Source: Chloropicon primus
Taxonomy: Eukaryota; Chlorophyta; Chloropicophyceae; Chloropicales; Chloropicaceae
Reading direction: 5' to 3'
Assembly (NCBI GenBank): GCA_023205875.1
Contig: CP060764.1
Span: forward strand, 186,001 to 250,000
DNA: 64,000 bases
Shown piece by piece: positions 48,407-59,200 of the stretch (position 1 is the first letter of the stretch; the number at the start of each line of letters is the position of its first letter). Under the pieces are notes generated by a model, which searched no databases, had not been told where the DNA came from, and saw only the letters and a list, made by a program, of their open reading frames with translations. The position numbers and the translations under genes were made by a program.

Positions 48407-49325
48407 CATCTCTGGGCCTGCTGCCCATTTGGAGGGAACAGTGGATCCTCTTCTTGAAGGAGAATGCGTCTGGCACTTACTCCTCCTTCGCTTACTTTTT
48501 GAATATGGTGGTGTACGAGGTCATCCTGACGAGGCTGATCCCGCCCATGTTCTTCGCCGTCTTCTCGTACTGGATGATCAGCCTGAACGACACCAACGGC
48601 TTCAGCATCTTCCTGTTCACGTTGGTGCTGATTCTGACGAACATTGCTGCGAGCAGCATGAGCATTCTGGTTGGACAGTTGTCGACTTCAAACGCTGTCT
48701 CAAATGTCATCGGAACCATGGCCACGCTGATCTTTGTCGTGTTTGGGGGCTTCTTCTTGAACAAGAACACCATCCCCGTAGGCCTTCAGTGGCTGGCAAA
48801 CATCTCGTTCTTCAATTATGCTTATGAGGTTCTCGTGGTGAATGAATTCCATTACACAAACCAGATGTTCAATTTTACTGCGCCGCTGACGAATCAGTCG
48901 GTCACCATTCCGACTTCCGGCGACGGAATCTTGGAAGTCTTTGGATTCGACTGGAGAAGGTTGCCGTCCGACCTGGTGATCCTGGTCATCATCATCGGCG
49001 TCATCCTGTGCATGACGTACATGGTCCTCTTCCTCAAAGTGAAAAGGGCGTGGAACAACCACATTTCGTCCCCATCTTACCACGAGGACGACTCGCGTGC
49101 CGACGACGTCAGGCTGGCCCCGAACCTGCCATACACTCTGCACGGCAAGAACGATCGCGACTCGCACCTCCTTGCGGATAATTCCCAGAACATCATGGTG
49201 GATTTGCGGGCAGAGTACCTCATCTTATCGTGGACCAAACTGTGCTGCTCGACCTTTGACAAGCAAGGAGTGGGATCCATCGTTCAGCATGCCTCCGGCC
49301 TCGCAATGAAGTACGCGATGACCGC
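47404..49325 (+). repeat. ABCG internal tandem duplication, unit 2 (hybrid NBD)
   Basis: Second copy, one base shorter. The NBD starts like the third NBD (T at 47432, T at 47440, G at 47471) and ends like the first (G at 48011, where the third has A at 49933; then AACTCGGACGAC). The TMD and linker match unit 1 apart from the missing T. Confidence 0.9.
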
Positions 49326-50997
49326 CATCATGGGGCCTTCCGGTGCGGGGAAGTCGACTCTTCTCGACGCGATTTCGGGGAGAGCCAAGTCTGTCCGCGT
49401 CCAGGGAGAAGTGCGGCTGAACGGCTGGATCGCCTCGCCCAAGCAGCTCAGGGCGATCTCCGGGTTTGTGATGCAAGACGACATCCTCCCTGGCACCTCC
49501 ACCGTTTGGGAGTACTTCATGTTCAACGCCATGCTGAGGATGCCGCAGCGCTTGAGGAAGGAGTACAAGCGCCAGCGCGTGTTCGAGATCATCCAGCAGC
49601 TTGGCCTCACCAAGGTGGCCATGAGCTTGATCGGAGACGAATTTGTCAGGGGCCTGTCCGGCGGGGAGAAGAGGCGGCTCTCGATTGGCGTCGAGATATT
49701 GGTTTGCCCCCCTGTTCTCTTCTTGGACGAGCCGCTCTCTGGACTGGACAGTAGCAACGCGGGCAAGGTGATGAGTACGTTGGGCGACATCGCGGCTTCT
49801 GGCATCGCCGTGGTCCTGACCCTTCATCAGCCGAGGCCTGACATGCTGCTGACCATCGACAGGCTGATGGTCCTGTCCGCAGGTGGCTGCACCGTGTACT
49901 CTGGTCCCACGAGCCAGCTCGAATCTTATCTGAGTGAGATTGGCCACACGACTCCAGAGTCCATGACACCTGTGGACTTCCTCCTTGAGCTCCTCGTGGA
50001 CTCTACAGAAGTGGTCGTAGCAAAGATTACCGAGTCGTACTCCAAGAGCGTCCTGATGGCCGATGAGATGAAGCAACTGGATCAACTGGTGTTGAATACA
50101 AATCAGACGGCGTCCAGCATCCCAGCCATAGCCCGAAGCTGCAGTGCCGTGTTCGAGTTCGGTCTTCTGCTGAAAAGGGCTGTCATTGCAAACGCCAGGT
50201 CCCCCCTTCTCATTACTTTGAACTTGGTGTCATCGCTCTTAATCGCATTTTCTGTTGGATTCATCTTCAAAGATGCAGGCACGGACACGAGTGGAATCCA
50301 AATGAGAATGGGAAGCCTCTTCTTCATACTCTTGTATTTGTCGATGATAAGCTTGGGCTCGATACCGGTGTGGCATCAGGAGCACAGAATCTTCTTGAAG
50401 GAGCACAGCAGCGGCTTGTACAGAATTTGGACCTATTTCTTGGCAGTGGTCGTGAACGAATTTGTGCTGCTTCGAAGCCTGCCCCCCGTCGCATTCTGCT
50501 GGTCCTACTACCTGATTAAACTTCGCGGAGAGGCGCACAGCTCGCACATGGTCACTTTTGTGACTTGCCTTGTCCTCTGCAATTGCACGCTGACAGGGAT
50601 AGTCTTCATCATCGGTGCAGCAACGCGAAAGACGAGCCTTGCCAATGTCCTGGGAAGTGTTGTGATGCTGCTCTCTACGCTCTTTGCGGGATATCTGCTG
50701 AACAAGAGCGACATGAGCAGGCTGATCAGCCTGCTGTCGCACCTCTCACCCCTGGAGTATGCGTTCCAGATACTCCTTGTGAACGAGTTCCATGGCTTGC
50801 CCAAGGGTTACTTCCACTTCACGGACCCGAGCGACAAGCACGCATCGGGCATAGCGGTGAGCGGGGACACGATCTTGGTCACCTTTGGGTTTTTCCCCGG
50901 TGGCAATGGGAACAATTATATTACACTTGCAGGAATACTGGCTGCGAGCTTGGTCGCCAGCTTTTTCCTGCTCAAGTCCGGGACTTTCAAGAACTAA
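48388..50997 (+). CDS. ABCG transporter, 3' part: TMD copy-NBD3-TMD2
   Basis: 869 aa from the ATG at 48388 (MLYLGMTSLG), in the frame that continues the second TMD copy after the one-base deletion. It probably belongs to the same gene as 44035-48406 rather than to a separate one; the frame is open upstream to the deletion and there is no promoter spacer. Order: rest of the TMD1 copy, linker, third NBD (Walker A GPSGAGKST, signature GLSGGEKRRLS, Walker B LFLDEPLSGLDSS) to about 49998, then a distinct TMD2 (IANARSPLLITLNLVSSLLI, FILLYLSMISLGSIPVWHQE) to LKSGTFKN. TGTAA at 51021 follows the stop. An ancestral full-size NBD1-TMD1-NBD2-TMD2 gene is inferred. Confidence 0.8.
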   Translation: MLYLGMTSLGLLPIWREQWILFLKENASGTYSSFAYFLNMVVYEVILTRLIPPMFFAVFSYWMISLNDTNGFSIFLFTLVLILTNIAASSMSILVGQLSTSNAVSNVIGTMATLIFVVFGGFFLNKNTIPVGLQWLANISFFNYAYEVLVVNEFHYTNQMFNFTAPLTNQSVTIPTSGDGILEVFGFDWRRLPSDLVILVIIIGVILCMTYMVLFLKVKRAWNNHISSPSYHEDDSRADDVRLAPNLPYTLHGKNDRDSHLLADNSQNIMVDLRAEYLILSWTKLCCSTFDKQGVGSIVQHASGLAMKYAMTAIMGPSGAGKSTLLDAISGRAKSVRVQGEVRLNGWIASPKQLRAISGFVMQDDILPGTSTVWEYFMFNAMLRMPQRLRKEYKRQRVFEIIQQLGLTKVAMSLIGDEFVRGLSGGEKRRLSIGVEILVCPPVLFLDEPLSGLDSSNAGKVMSTLGDIAASGIAVVLTLHQPRPDMLLTIDRLMVLSAGGCTVYSGPTSQLESYLSEIGHTTPESMTPVDFLLELLVDSTEVVVAKITESYSKSVLMADEMKQLDQLVLNTNQTASSIPAIARSCSAVFEFGLLLKRAVIANARSPLLITLNLVSSLLIAFSVGFIFKDAGTDTSGIQMRMGSLFFILLYLSMISLGSIPVWHQEHRIFLKEHSSGLYRIWTYFLAVVVNEFVLLRSLPPVAFCWSYYLIKLRGEAHSSHMVTFVTCLVLCNCTLTGIVFIIGAATRKTSLANVLGSVVMLLSTLFAGYLLNKSDMSRLISLLSHLSPLEYAFQILLVNEFHGLPKGYFHFTDPSDKHASGIAVSGDTILVTFGFFPGGNGNNYITLAGILAASLVASFFLLKSGTFKN
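49326..49998 (+). repeat. Third NBD copy of the ABCG locus (ancestral NBD2)
   Basis: About 670 bp nearly identical to the first and second NBDs. Homology ends at CTCCTCGTG, after which TMD2 is unrelated at DNA level. It differs from NBD1 at three residues by eye (T/S in Walker A, I/V, G/S). Confidence 0.85.
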
Positions 50998-51020
50998 ACA
51001 AACACGCAAAAATGTACTTT

Positions 51021-51025
51021 TGTAA
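51021..51025 (+). promoter_or_regulatory. TGTAA poly(A) signal candidate
   Basis: 24 bases past the ABCG stop, inside the 39-bp gap to the convergent gene. Confidence 0.35.
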
Positions 51026-51036
51026 TCTAGCTGTAA

Positions 51037-52368
51037 CTATTTCTGTGTGATCAGAGCGAAGGTCTGCGTTAAGGCCAAAATTGTCCCCTCGTATTTTTCC
51101 AGAAGCTTTAAGCGCAACTCGGGTATTGTGTGGGCCTCTTTGCTCGACAAAACTCTTCCATTCGAAAAAGTAATGTCGAGCTGGTTCTTCCCCACGGCTA
51201 CATTTTCGACTTCCACTCGCTCCCACGCCGAGGTGCTCCCCACGGGAGCCCTGTTCTCCTTTCTCCTCGCCTTTGACCAATGCCCCTTCGAGGATCTGCC
51301 CTGCTCCCCCCTATAGGGGTTGAAGTTCTCCCCGTCGGCCGTCTCGCTCGGGCCATTCTTGGCATCGTTCAAGGTTCGGAAAAAATCCTCCTCCTCCGGG
51401 TTCTCTGTCCTTTTCTTCCTCTTTCCCTTGAATCTCTGTGGCTCCGGAGGCTGGGACTGGTAGCTATCGTTCTCTTCCGCAGACACGTCCTCCTTCTTCT
51501 CCAGCTTTGACTTCAGCAACATGGCCCTTGCTTGGGAAGTACCGACGCTGCGGCCCTTTTGACTCGCCTCGTACCGAGCAATGCAGTTGGCTCCGTCCTT
51601 GTGCTCCTTCCTGAGGTGCGCGGCATCCACGCAGATGTTTTCCGAATCCGGATAGCCCACAAAGTGAACCGTGTACCGCACCTGTTGCCTCCCCTTCCTT
51701 CTCGACTTGACCGTTTTGTTTACGATTTCGATTTCGTACTCTTTCTGCACAACGGAGTCCCCCCGCCAGGGAACCAACTCTTCTTCCAACTCCTTCTTGT
51801 TCTGGTCCTCTTCGTAGTCGACGTCCAGAGACAGGTCGGTGAGGGACTCCTCCGATTGTTCCCTGGGCCTAGCATCAGGATCAGGATCCTCACAAACAAC
51901 ATTCAGCCTCTCCGCGTTCTTCACGACTTCCTCCTCCTCGTCCCAAAACCTTCTCATGAACCCCCAATCCATCGCCTCAAGCCCAAGCTTCTTTGCCCTC
52001 GCTACCAGACCAGCCTCCGTGGCAATCATCTCCCAGCCCTTCCAATCCTCTTCTGGGTAGTTGGTCTCCTCGGAGAGATCCCAACTCAACTGCTTGAGCA
52101 CTTTAGGGAAATACTCCTAACAGAAGGACGGAGCAAGACAACGCGCAGAGAGACAGACAGAGAGAGAGACCTCGCGTCAGCAGCGCTTCGAAGCCATCCG
52201 ATGGTCTCGCAACCACCACGTCGTCCATCAGATGGAAGAAGACCAAATCAATGAACACCCAGGAAGGAGAGGAGAGGTTTCACTCACATGTTTCATTCTC
52301 CTCCACAGAATGACTTTGTTCTCGACCATGTTCCCGAAGAGGAACTGCTTTTGCTTGGTCTCATCCAT
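51037..52368 (-). CDS. Chromo/Tudor-like protein of unknown function
   Basis: Two exons: 52288-52368 (MDETKQKQFLFGNMVENKV) and 51037-52116; the intron (52117-52287, 171 nt) has GTGAGT donor and TGTTAG acceptor, phase 0. 386 aa. The N-terminal ~100 residues are helical and Trp-rich (WDLSEETNYPEEDWKGWEMI, DWGFMRRFWDEEEE). Residues about 175-225 form a beta-barrel-like segment (YEIEIVNKTVKSRRKGRQQV, RYTVHFVGYPDSENICVDAAHLRK) resembling a chromo-barrel or Tudor-knot fold. A basic, Ser-rich linker (RFKGKRKKRTENPEEEDFF) and a conserved-looking C-terminus (QLDITFSNGRVLSS, LLEKYEGTILALTQ) follow. Probably nuclear, perhaps chromatin-binding; not assigned to a family. Confidence 0.7.
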
Positions 52369-52868
52369 CGTACTCTACCGAAGGTAACCCTTGCTTCTAT
52401 CCAAAGACCAAACCGATTCTATCGATCGCACGATGAACCTTTCACCACACGCTCGATCACTCTCCGCTTCGTTCTTCGACGACTCCGGGCGGCAAATTCT
52501 TCGAATGAGGTGCCGACAGAAAGATCGCGAGACGTATCTTCGACCTCACAACGTCTCCCAGCGCGTGACCTTCCCCGCGATCCCCGAGCACCCCTCCGTT
52601 TCACCGTCACCTCGCTCGCCCCGATCCAAAGCCCTTTCCCGCGCGTTTTTCCGTTTTCCTTTTCTCCCTCCATCTCCTCCTCGTCAGCCAATTCAGCGGA
52701 AGGTAACGTCCCAGCCAAAGGCTCAAGGCTCAAGGTTGAAGTGAAGCGCCGGCGCTCTTGGTGCATTGCTGAGACGCAAGGGACGAAGTAGAGCACGGAG
52801 CTTCCGCGAGAGCAAGCGTTTGTTGTGCGCGAGAGCTTGGAACCTTCCTTCGTTGAGCGGTTGCAAGT
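52369..52868. promoter_or_regulatory. Divergent promoter chromo-like / UMP-CMP kinase
   Basis: 500 bp. CGATCG at 52423; no TATA-like element; short frames without domains. Confidence 0.4.
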
Positions 52869-53649
52869 ATGGGTTGTTTCTTTTCGAAGGTTGTCAAAGG
52901 TACGAGGGCGAGAGAGGGAGGTCAGAGCACCACCACGGAAGGATAAGGATGTGGGTCTGACTGCCGCCATTGTCGCGTTCTTCTTCTTTTTCTTTTTCTT
53001 CGTCTTCGTCTTCGTTGCTTCTGCAGAGGGCGACGAGCCCAAGGAGCCCTCGGTGGAGGTTGCCTCGGACGCCCAAATCATCTTTGTCCTCGGCGGCCCT
53101 GGAAGCGGCAAGGGCACCCAGTGCGACCTCATTATCGAGAAGTATGGCTTCAGCCACTACAGTGCCGGAGACCTGCTGAGAGCGGAGGTCGCGAGCGGCT
53201 CAGAGATGGGGAAGGACCTCGAGGCGACCATGAAGGAGGGCAAACTCGTCGCGAGCTCGGTCACGATCGCCCTCCTCAAGAAGGCCATCGCCAACGCGTG
53301 CGAGGCTGGCAAGAGGAAGTTCCTGGTCGACGGCTTCCCCCGCGCCCTCGACCAGGCGGAGGAGTTCGAGGGCAAAGTCCTTCCCTGCAAACTCGTCTTG
53401 TTCTTCAGCTGCCCCATGAAGGTCCTCCAAAAGCGCTTGCTGAAGAGGGCGAAAACGAGCGGGAGGGCCGACGACAACAAGGAGACCATACAGAAGCGGT
53501 TCGACACGTTCCTGAACACGTCCATGCCCGTGATCGACCACTACGAAAAGCTGGGCAAGGTCGCAAAGGTCTCTGCGGAGCCCGCACCGGAGAAGGTCTT
53601 CAAGGAGGTCGAGAAGGTCATGAAAGCGAACGGCTTCGCCCCCGTGTGA
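52869..53649 (+). CDS. UMP-CMP kinase with N-terminal MGCFFS lipidation motif
   Basis: Phosphorylates UMP/CMP (and dCMP) with ATP. Exon 1 (52869-52899) encodes only MGCFFSKVVK plus one base; the intron (52900-53026, 127 nt) has GTACGA donor and TGCAG acceptor; exon 2 is 53027-53649. 217 aa. P-loop GGPGSGKGTQC, NMP-binding HYSAGDLLRAEVASGSE, DGFPRALDQAEEFE, and the LID RAKTSGRADDNKETIQKR, the short-LID UMP-CMP kinase signature (compare SGRSDDN). The Gly2-Cys3 and Ser6 of MGCFFS are the pattern for N-myristoylation plus palmitoylation, suggesting membrane attachment, unusual for this enzyme. The intron separates the lipidation tag from the enzyme. Confidence 0.9.
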
Positions 53650-53773
53650 GGAGCCAGGGGAACCCGAGGAGGTCCATGCCAAGACATATACCAAGCAAAA
53701 TAAATACTTTTCCAATGATGAATTCTTTTTTCTTCGTTTAGCGGGGATGTGAAATAACTTAACCGAGATTGGG

Positions 53774-55688
53774 CTACGACTCCGATGGAGTGCCAAGCTT
53801 CCTGGTGGGCCTGAAGGCAAAGCGGGAAGTCCCGCCATACTTTGCGATCTGGGCCTCGTTGATCTGGTTGTTGAGCCACTGGATCATTTGCTGGTTCTGG
53901 TCCAGCAGCTGCTTGGACTCCAGGAGCTTGTCCTTCTGGTCATCGCACGTTCTGCTTAGCGCAGACTTCTCGGCCTGCATCCCCTGGATCTGAGATTTGG
54001 AGATCATCTCATCCCTCTCGAGCTTGTCTACGGCGGACTGCTTCTCCTGCAGAAGGTGCTCTTGCTGGGTGATAACCTGGGACTTGAGCTTCATCTTCGC
54101 CCGGGACGACTTGAGGTCCTGCTGCAGCTTTTCGATGATCTGGTTGCCCTTGTTGACCTCCTGGGCGCTCAGGGACGACCTCTCTTCGGCCCTCGAGAGC
54201 GCCAGCTTCATCTCTGCAAAGGAGTCCTGCAGAGCGGCCGAGGACTGCTCCCCTGACTGCAGCTGGTCCTTCAGCGTCCTCACCAGCGCTTCCTTCTCCC
54301 TCATGCTGGCCTCCAAGCCCGCGACCTTCATCAGCAGCAGGTTGTTCTGCTTCTCCGCACCGTGCTTTCCAGAGTCCAACTCGAGGTTGCTCTGCTTCAG
54401 ATCGCTCTCCGAATCCCTCAGGAGCTTCAAGTCGCCCTCAAGGGACTCCACCTTGACGCCAAGCTCTCTCGACTTGGCGTCCAGGGAGAACTTCTCGTCC
54501 TGCAAGGTGGCCACCTTGTGCAGCAAGTCGGTGTTGCTGGCGGTGAGGGCGTCCTTCTCCGCCTTGAACTCGGCCTCCATGGCCCTCTTCTCCGCCTCGT
54601 ACTTGTCCCTCAACTCCGAAATCTCCCTCAGAAGCTCCTGCTTGCAATCGTTCAGCAGGCTCTGCTTCTCCGTCTCCCACCTCGAGGTTTGCTCCCTGCC
54701 GGTCAGCTGCTCGCTCGCCAGGGCTTCCGTGGCTTGCCTCAGCTCGCCGCTGAGCTTAGCCGTCGTGGCCTCCTCCGCCTTCAGGCTCGACTCCAGGGCC
54801 GACCTCGCCGCCCTGACCTCGCTCAGGCGTTGTGAGAGGTAGTCCTTGATCCTCGCGTCGTTGCCCGGCTGGAACTTCATGCTTATGTGGCACAGGTGCT
54901 TGAACTGGTTTGTCTCCACGATGCCGACCACGGACGTCGCCGAGTCAAAGGGGAGCGCCGAGGCCGCTTGGGAGTTGCCCTGCGAGCCGGAAGTGGAAGA
55001 CAACGAGTTGTGCTGCACCTCGGAGCTCGGCTTGGACGTGCTAAGAACGCAGAGGAACTTCGGATGGGCGTCCTGCTTCGCCTCGATGCAGTGCTCCAGC
55101 AGGGCGATCAGGTGAGAGGGAAAGTCCGTGAAGTCCACGAGTATGCTCTGGTCGTGCTTGAGCCTCTGGAACGAGTCCTCCGTCACCTCCAGCGAGTGCA
55201 AGAAGAAGCTGTCCTTCTCGCTCGTCACTTGAAGCTTCAGCACTTTGTCCACCTTCACCATATTGTGCCCATCCTGAGTCGTGCAAAGCGATATCCTGAA
55301 CCCGAGCTGCTCAACCCTCTCCTGCTTGTCAAACTCCTAAAAAAAACACAAATCCATCCATCGCCAACCAACCCAAACCACCCATGACGAAAAAACAAAA
55401 CGCTGTCAGGAAAACCATTCACAGGGGAGAGCGAGAAGGCGAACAGGACAGCGATAAACGGAAGAGAGCAACCCACAAAACAAAAACAAAAACAACCCCC
55501 CATCCATAAACCTCCATCCCTTCGTGTGCCCCCCCAAACATTACCTTGACGTGAACCGGAATGACTTGCTCGAAGAGTATCTCACTACTTGTCGTGGTCG
55601 GTCCCTGTCCAGCGTTTTGTCCGGCACTCCGCCCGTCCTCCGCATCGACGTAAGACGTCGTCGTCGTCGTCATGGTCGTCGTCGTCAT
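53774..55688 (-). CDS. SAS6: Centriole cartwheel protein SAS-6
   Basis: Builds the nine-fold cartwheel of centrioles/basal bodies. Two exons: 55545-55688 and 53774-55336; the intron (55337-55544, 208 nt) has GTAATG donor and TTTTTTAG acceptor, phase 0. About 568 aa. The N-terminus (MTTTTMTTTTT, a triplet repeat) is followed by the SAS-6 globular head: ILFEQVIPVHVK, GFRISLCTTQDG, SFFLHSLEVTEDSFQRLKHD, QSILVDFTDFPSHLIALLEHC, and CHISMKFQPGND. From about residue 215 it is a long coiled coil (RLSEVRAARSALESSLKAEE onward), ending with the PISA-like IQWLNNQINEAQ and a short tail. The start ATG at 55688 is the first in frame; the frame is open further upstream without ATG. Confidence 0.92.
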
Positions 55689-56223
55689 GGTCGTCGTCGC
55701 TGCCTTTGTGGCTCCTCTCCTCTTTCGCCTTCGTGTTTGAATTACTGAAAAGCGGGAAAATTCCGTCGTAATGTCATGCACCGAACGAGAAAGAAGCGAG
55801 CGATCGCGATCAAAGCGATCCAAAAACGGAAGGGTGCCTTCGTTCGATCGATCGTCGCGATCGGGGGTGGAAGGGGAAAGCGATCGTGGGTCGGGGAGGT
55901 TGCGGTAGAGGGAGGGGAGAGGGACAGGGAGGTGGAGAGTCTCGAGGTCTTTCGATTGGTACCGGGATTGGCCCGTTTCGGGAAAGGGGGAGGGGGTAAC
56001 GATTGGTGGGTTTGTCGTTTGGCGGGAGACTGGTTTGTACGCGAGGGGCTGGGATTCGGAGGGGAGGGAACGAAGGTCTAGGGGGTGAGGAGGGGGGTGG
56101 AGGGGGTAGATCGAGAACTAATCTCGCGATCTTTCGAGTGACACCCCGCCTGATTCGTTTGGATCCCGTTGTCCTCCGGCGAAGACCTTTTTTCGGTTGG
56201 CGTTGCGTCTCGAGACGAGGGGG
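55689..56223. promoter_or_regulatory. Divergent promoter SAS6 / TFIIIC
   Basis: 535 bp, purine-rich on the plus strand from about 55860. CGATCG at 55801, 55845, 55849 and 55881. No gene seen. Confidence 0.4.
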
Positions 56224-59200
56224 ATGGACATAACGTCTGCCGTGGTTCATCAACTCGCGGCGGAGGGAAAGGACGGGTAAGTCGAGTGCGAGTGGATCTT
56301 CAGGCCGATCATCCTGCCCGGTACTCGTTGCGACCTCTTTGCGAGCGAAGGGGACGGCCGAACTCGAAACCAGGCGTTTCTCCGAGTGGATTGCGGGGGT
56401 CTGACTCTAACCCCAATCGTCGTGGGGCTTTCTTCTGACCTTCTTCTTTCCTGCGCGCGTTCTACTTTTTCCAGGTGCACGCTGGTGGAGCTCTGGGCCC
56501 TTGCCGAGAAGTATGTCTTGCCGTGCCGCCCCACGAGCGAGGTCTCGGCACCGAAGAAGCAGTTGTTCGCCGACCTGTTGGAGCGGTCGGAAGTCGAGTT
56601 TTTGGACAAGGCGGGCGCCCAAGTGCTTCGAAAGGCCTTGAAACGCGGCGGCCCTGCGGATGACCCCCTCTCTCAACTCGTTGGGCGCGCGGGGGAGCTG
56701 CGCGTGGCTTGCACAGAGAACAGGAGACAGATTTGCCTTCTCGATGGCAGAGTCACTCTGTTCCACGTGCTGAACGACACGGACAAGAAGTTCCTCGAGG
56801 TCCTCGGAAAGAAGAGGAATGAGGGCGTCCTGATGAAGAACTTCGAGGAGCACACAAAAGTCTCCCAGCACATGGCTTACGCCACAATACAAAAGCTCGA
56901 GGAGTACGGCCTCGTCGTGACTCGCTCAGTTCTTCTTGTGGAGGACAAAAAGGATTCGAGGGTGTCGACGCAGCCCAACAAGGTCATTTACCTGCCTTGC
57001 TTCGTGCCCCAGGAGGGAACAGTTTATGGGGAGAGGCCTGACCTCAAACCCACCTTCACGGACTCGGAGAAGGGCCAAGCGATCAAGGAGGAGGCCATCG
57101 AGATGCTCAAGGTTGCTCCCAATCACGTCCTTCGGTCCTATGAGCTCCGACAGTACTTCAATGTCAAGCAGTCTATCTGGAAGAACTTGGTTTCTAGCTG
57201 GTTAAAAGACAAGCTTGTGGAAGAGTGCTACGTCCGAAAGGGAGAGAAAAGGACCGCCCTGTGCTTGAAGCTGTGCGACACAAAGAAAAGCGGCGGAGAG
57301 GAGGCTGCATCCAAGTGTTCAGGCACCCACGTCTTTGCAGAGTCATACCCTTTGATGGACGTGATGCACTTGGTGAAAGAGAGTGCCTCCGAAGGGGTTG
57401 ACGGGATTGAAGCGGAGCTGAAGTGCTGGCTAAACGGCAAGACGAAAAACAAGCTTTTCAAGTCTTTGGAAGATCAGAAGCTTCTGACCAAAGAGAAGGT
57501 TTTGACGGGGAGGGCAGTGGGGTGGAAATACAAGCTAGCTGGAGTGAAGACGGAACCCGATGTGCGGCTTGATCCAATGATATCGGACAAGGGACTGACA
57601 AAACAAAACAGGCTGAGAATGTCGTTCCTCCTGAATTTGCTCAAGGACAGGGAGTTCGTGTTCCTGAGCCAACTGCGAGAGCTATACCAACAACACGTGG
57701 AAGCGTCTGGCCTCAAAGATGAGGCAGACATATTCGCCGACAGAAAGAGTGCGAGGAAGGCAGTGGCTGAGCTAGAGAAGAAGGGCCGCTGCCACCTTCA
57801 CCCTGTGAACCTATTCCGCAAAACTACGATGGCAGGACACGAGTCCAAGGTCGTCCTTAGGCAGGGCTTGGAGTTTGACGACGCTATGCGTAAAAAGGTA
57901 GAGGCCGTAGCGAATGAGAAAACCTCGTTCGCTTCGTTGGCAAAGAAGAACGAGATGAAGGTGACGCAGTTCGATGAAGTCATGGAAGTCGATAGCATTT
58001 CCCACCTTATCAACAAGGACAAGCCAGGGAAGCCGGGGCTCTTGAATGCTGAGCAAGGGAAGCCTGATGTTCCAAAGAAGGAGGAAACCGCTGAAGGAGA
58101 GAAGAAGGGTGGGGTGTGCAGGGGCAACATTCGACCGGTACAGAGGAAGTCTGAGTATTGGAAGACCCCGGTTCGAAGGCTGCATGGAATGATAAGCGGA
58201 AGCGTAGCAAGGGCAAAAGCAGTGCATGGACACTTGTGGGCGTTGCAGCATGCTCGCGGATCCGAGATCTTGGATTTGAAGAAGAGTGCCACAGACATGA
58301 CAGTCGAGCAGTATACCAGATTGATCGGAATCTACAAGGTCCCACAGGAAGTGCTGAAGGAGGAGTACTCGTCCTCAACAAGAATATCTGAGTTCCCCTC
58401 CGCGTGCCAGGAGGTGTTGCTCAACAAGGAGAGCCAGAATCTGTACATGAGTGCGATCAGGGTGCTCACTACGTTTGGTCTGTTGCGCTGGTACATTAAC
58501 ATGGAAAGCGACGAACTGAACCCCAAACTGGACCCCTACGTGATTGTGAGCAAGTCCGCGCACATCAGAATTGGTGAGGACCTGCCGTCATTCAGTGAGC
58601 AAGATTTTGGATTTGCGATTCGAAAGCGAGAGCGTCTCGAGCAAGCAGAGGAGGTTGAATTTGCTTTAGAGACTGAGGACCAGTGTGAAGCTTATTGGAA
58701 CTGCCTCGAAAGGACGTTCCGGAAATCAAAATTTGACGCGTGCAAGCGTGCTGGGCTCTTCCCGGCATCTGAACACAAAGGCGTTTGCATGGATCAGAAG
58801 TGGGCAGAGTCGCTGTTGAGCTCAACGAAGTTGACGCTCAGGATTAGGGCTGGCCTTATGCAAGACCTCAGCAAAATCCCTCGAGAAGAAGATCTGCTTC
58901 GATCCACGAGCACCCTCGTCGCAAAATATGGCGTCGACGAAGAGATCGTGACTGAATTCGCCAGGTCTTGGGGTGTGATATACCGCAAGTTGCCCGGAAA
59001 GAAACGACGGAAGAGGGGCGAGAAAGAGAAGGCTCCGGCCCCGGCAATGAGGAGATACACGGAATCGGAGGACGCAAACCTTGTCGTTGCATTTGCGACT
59101 GCCCTGGTCCTTCAAGGTGGGGACGCGAAGAAGATACAGTGGGGGGAGATTTCTTGGATCCCGAATGATATCAGGTCGTCGCTCTCGAAGCGGCTAACCA

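Noticed and set aside
45474-49998. Transposon-mediated duplication of the ABCG unit
   Set aside because: No target-site duplication, inverted ends or element sequence; the breakpoints lie in homologous NBDs, as homologous exchange predicts.
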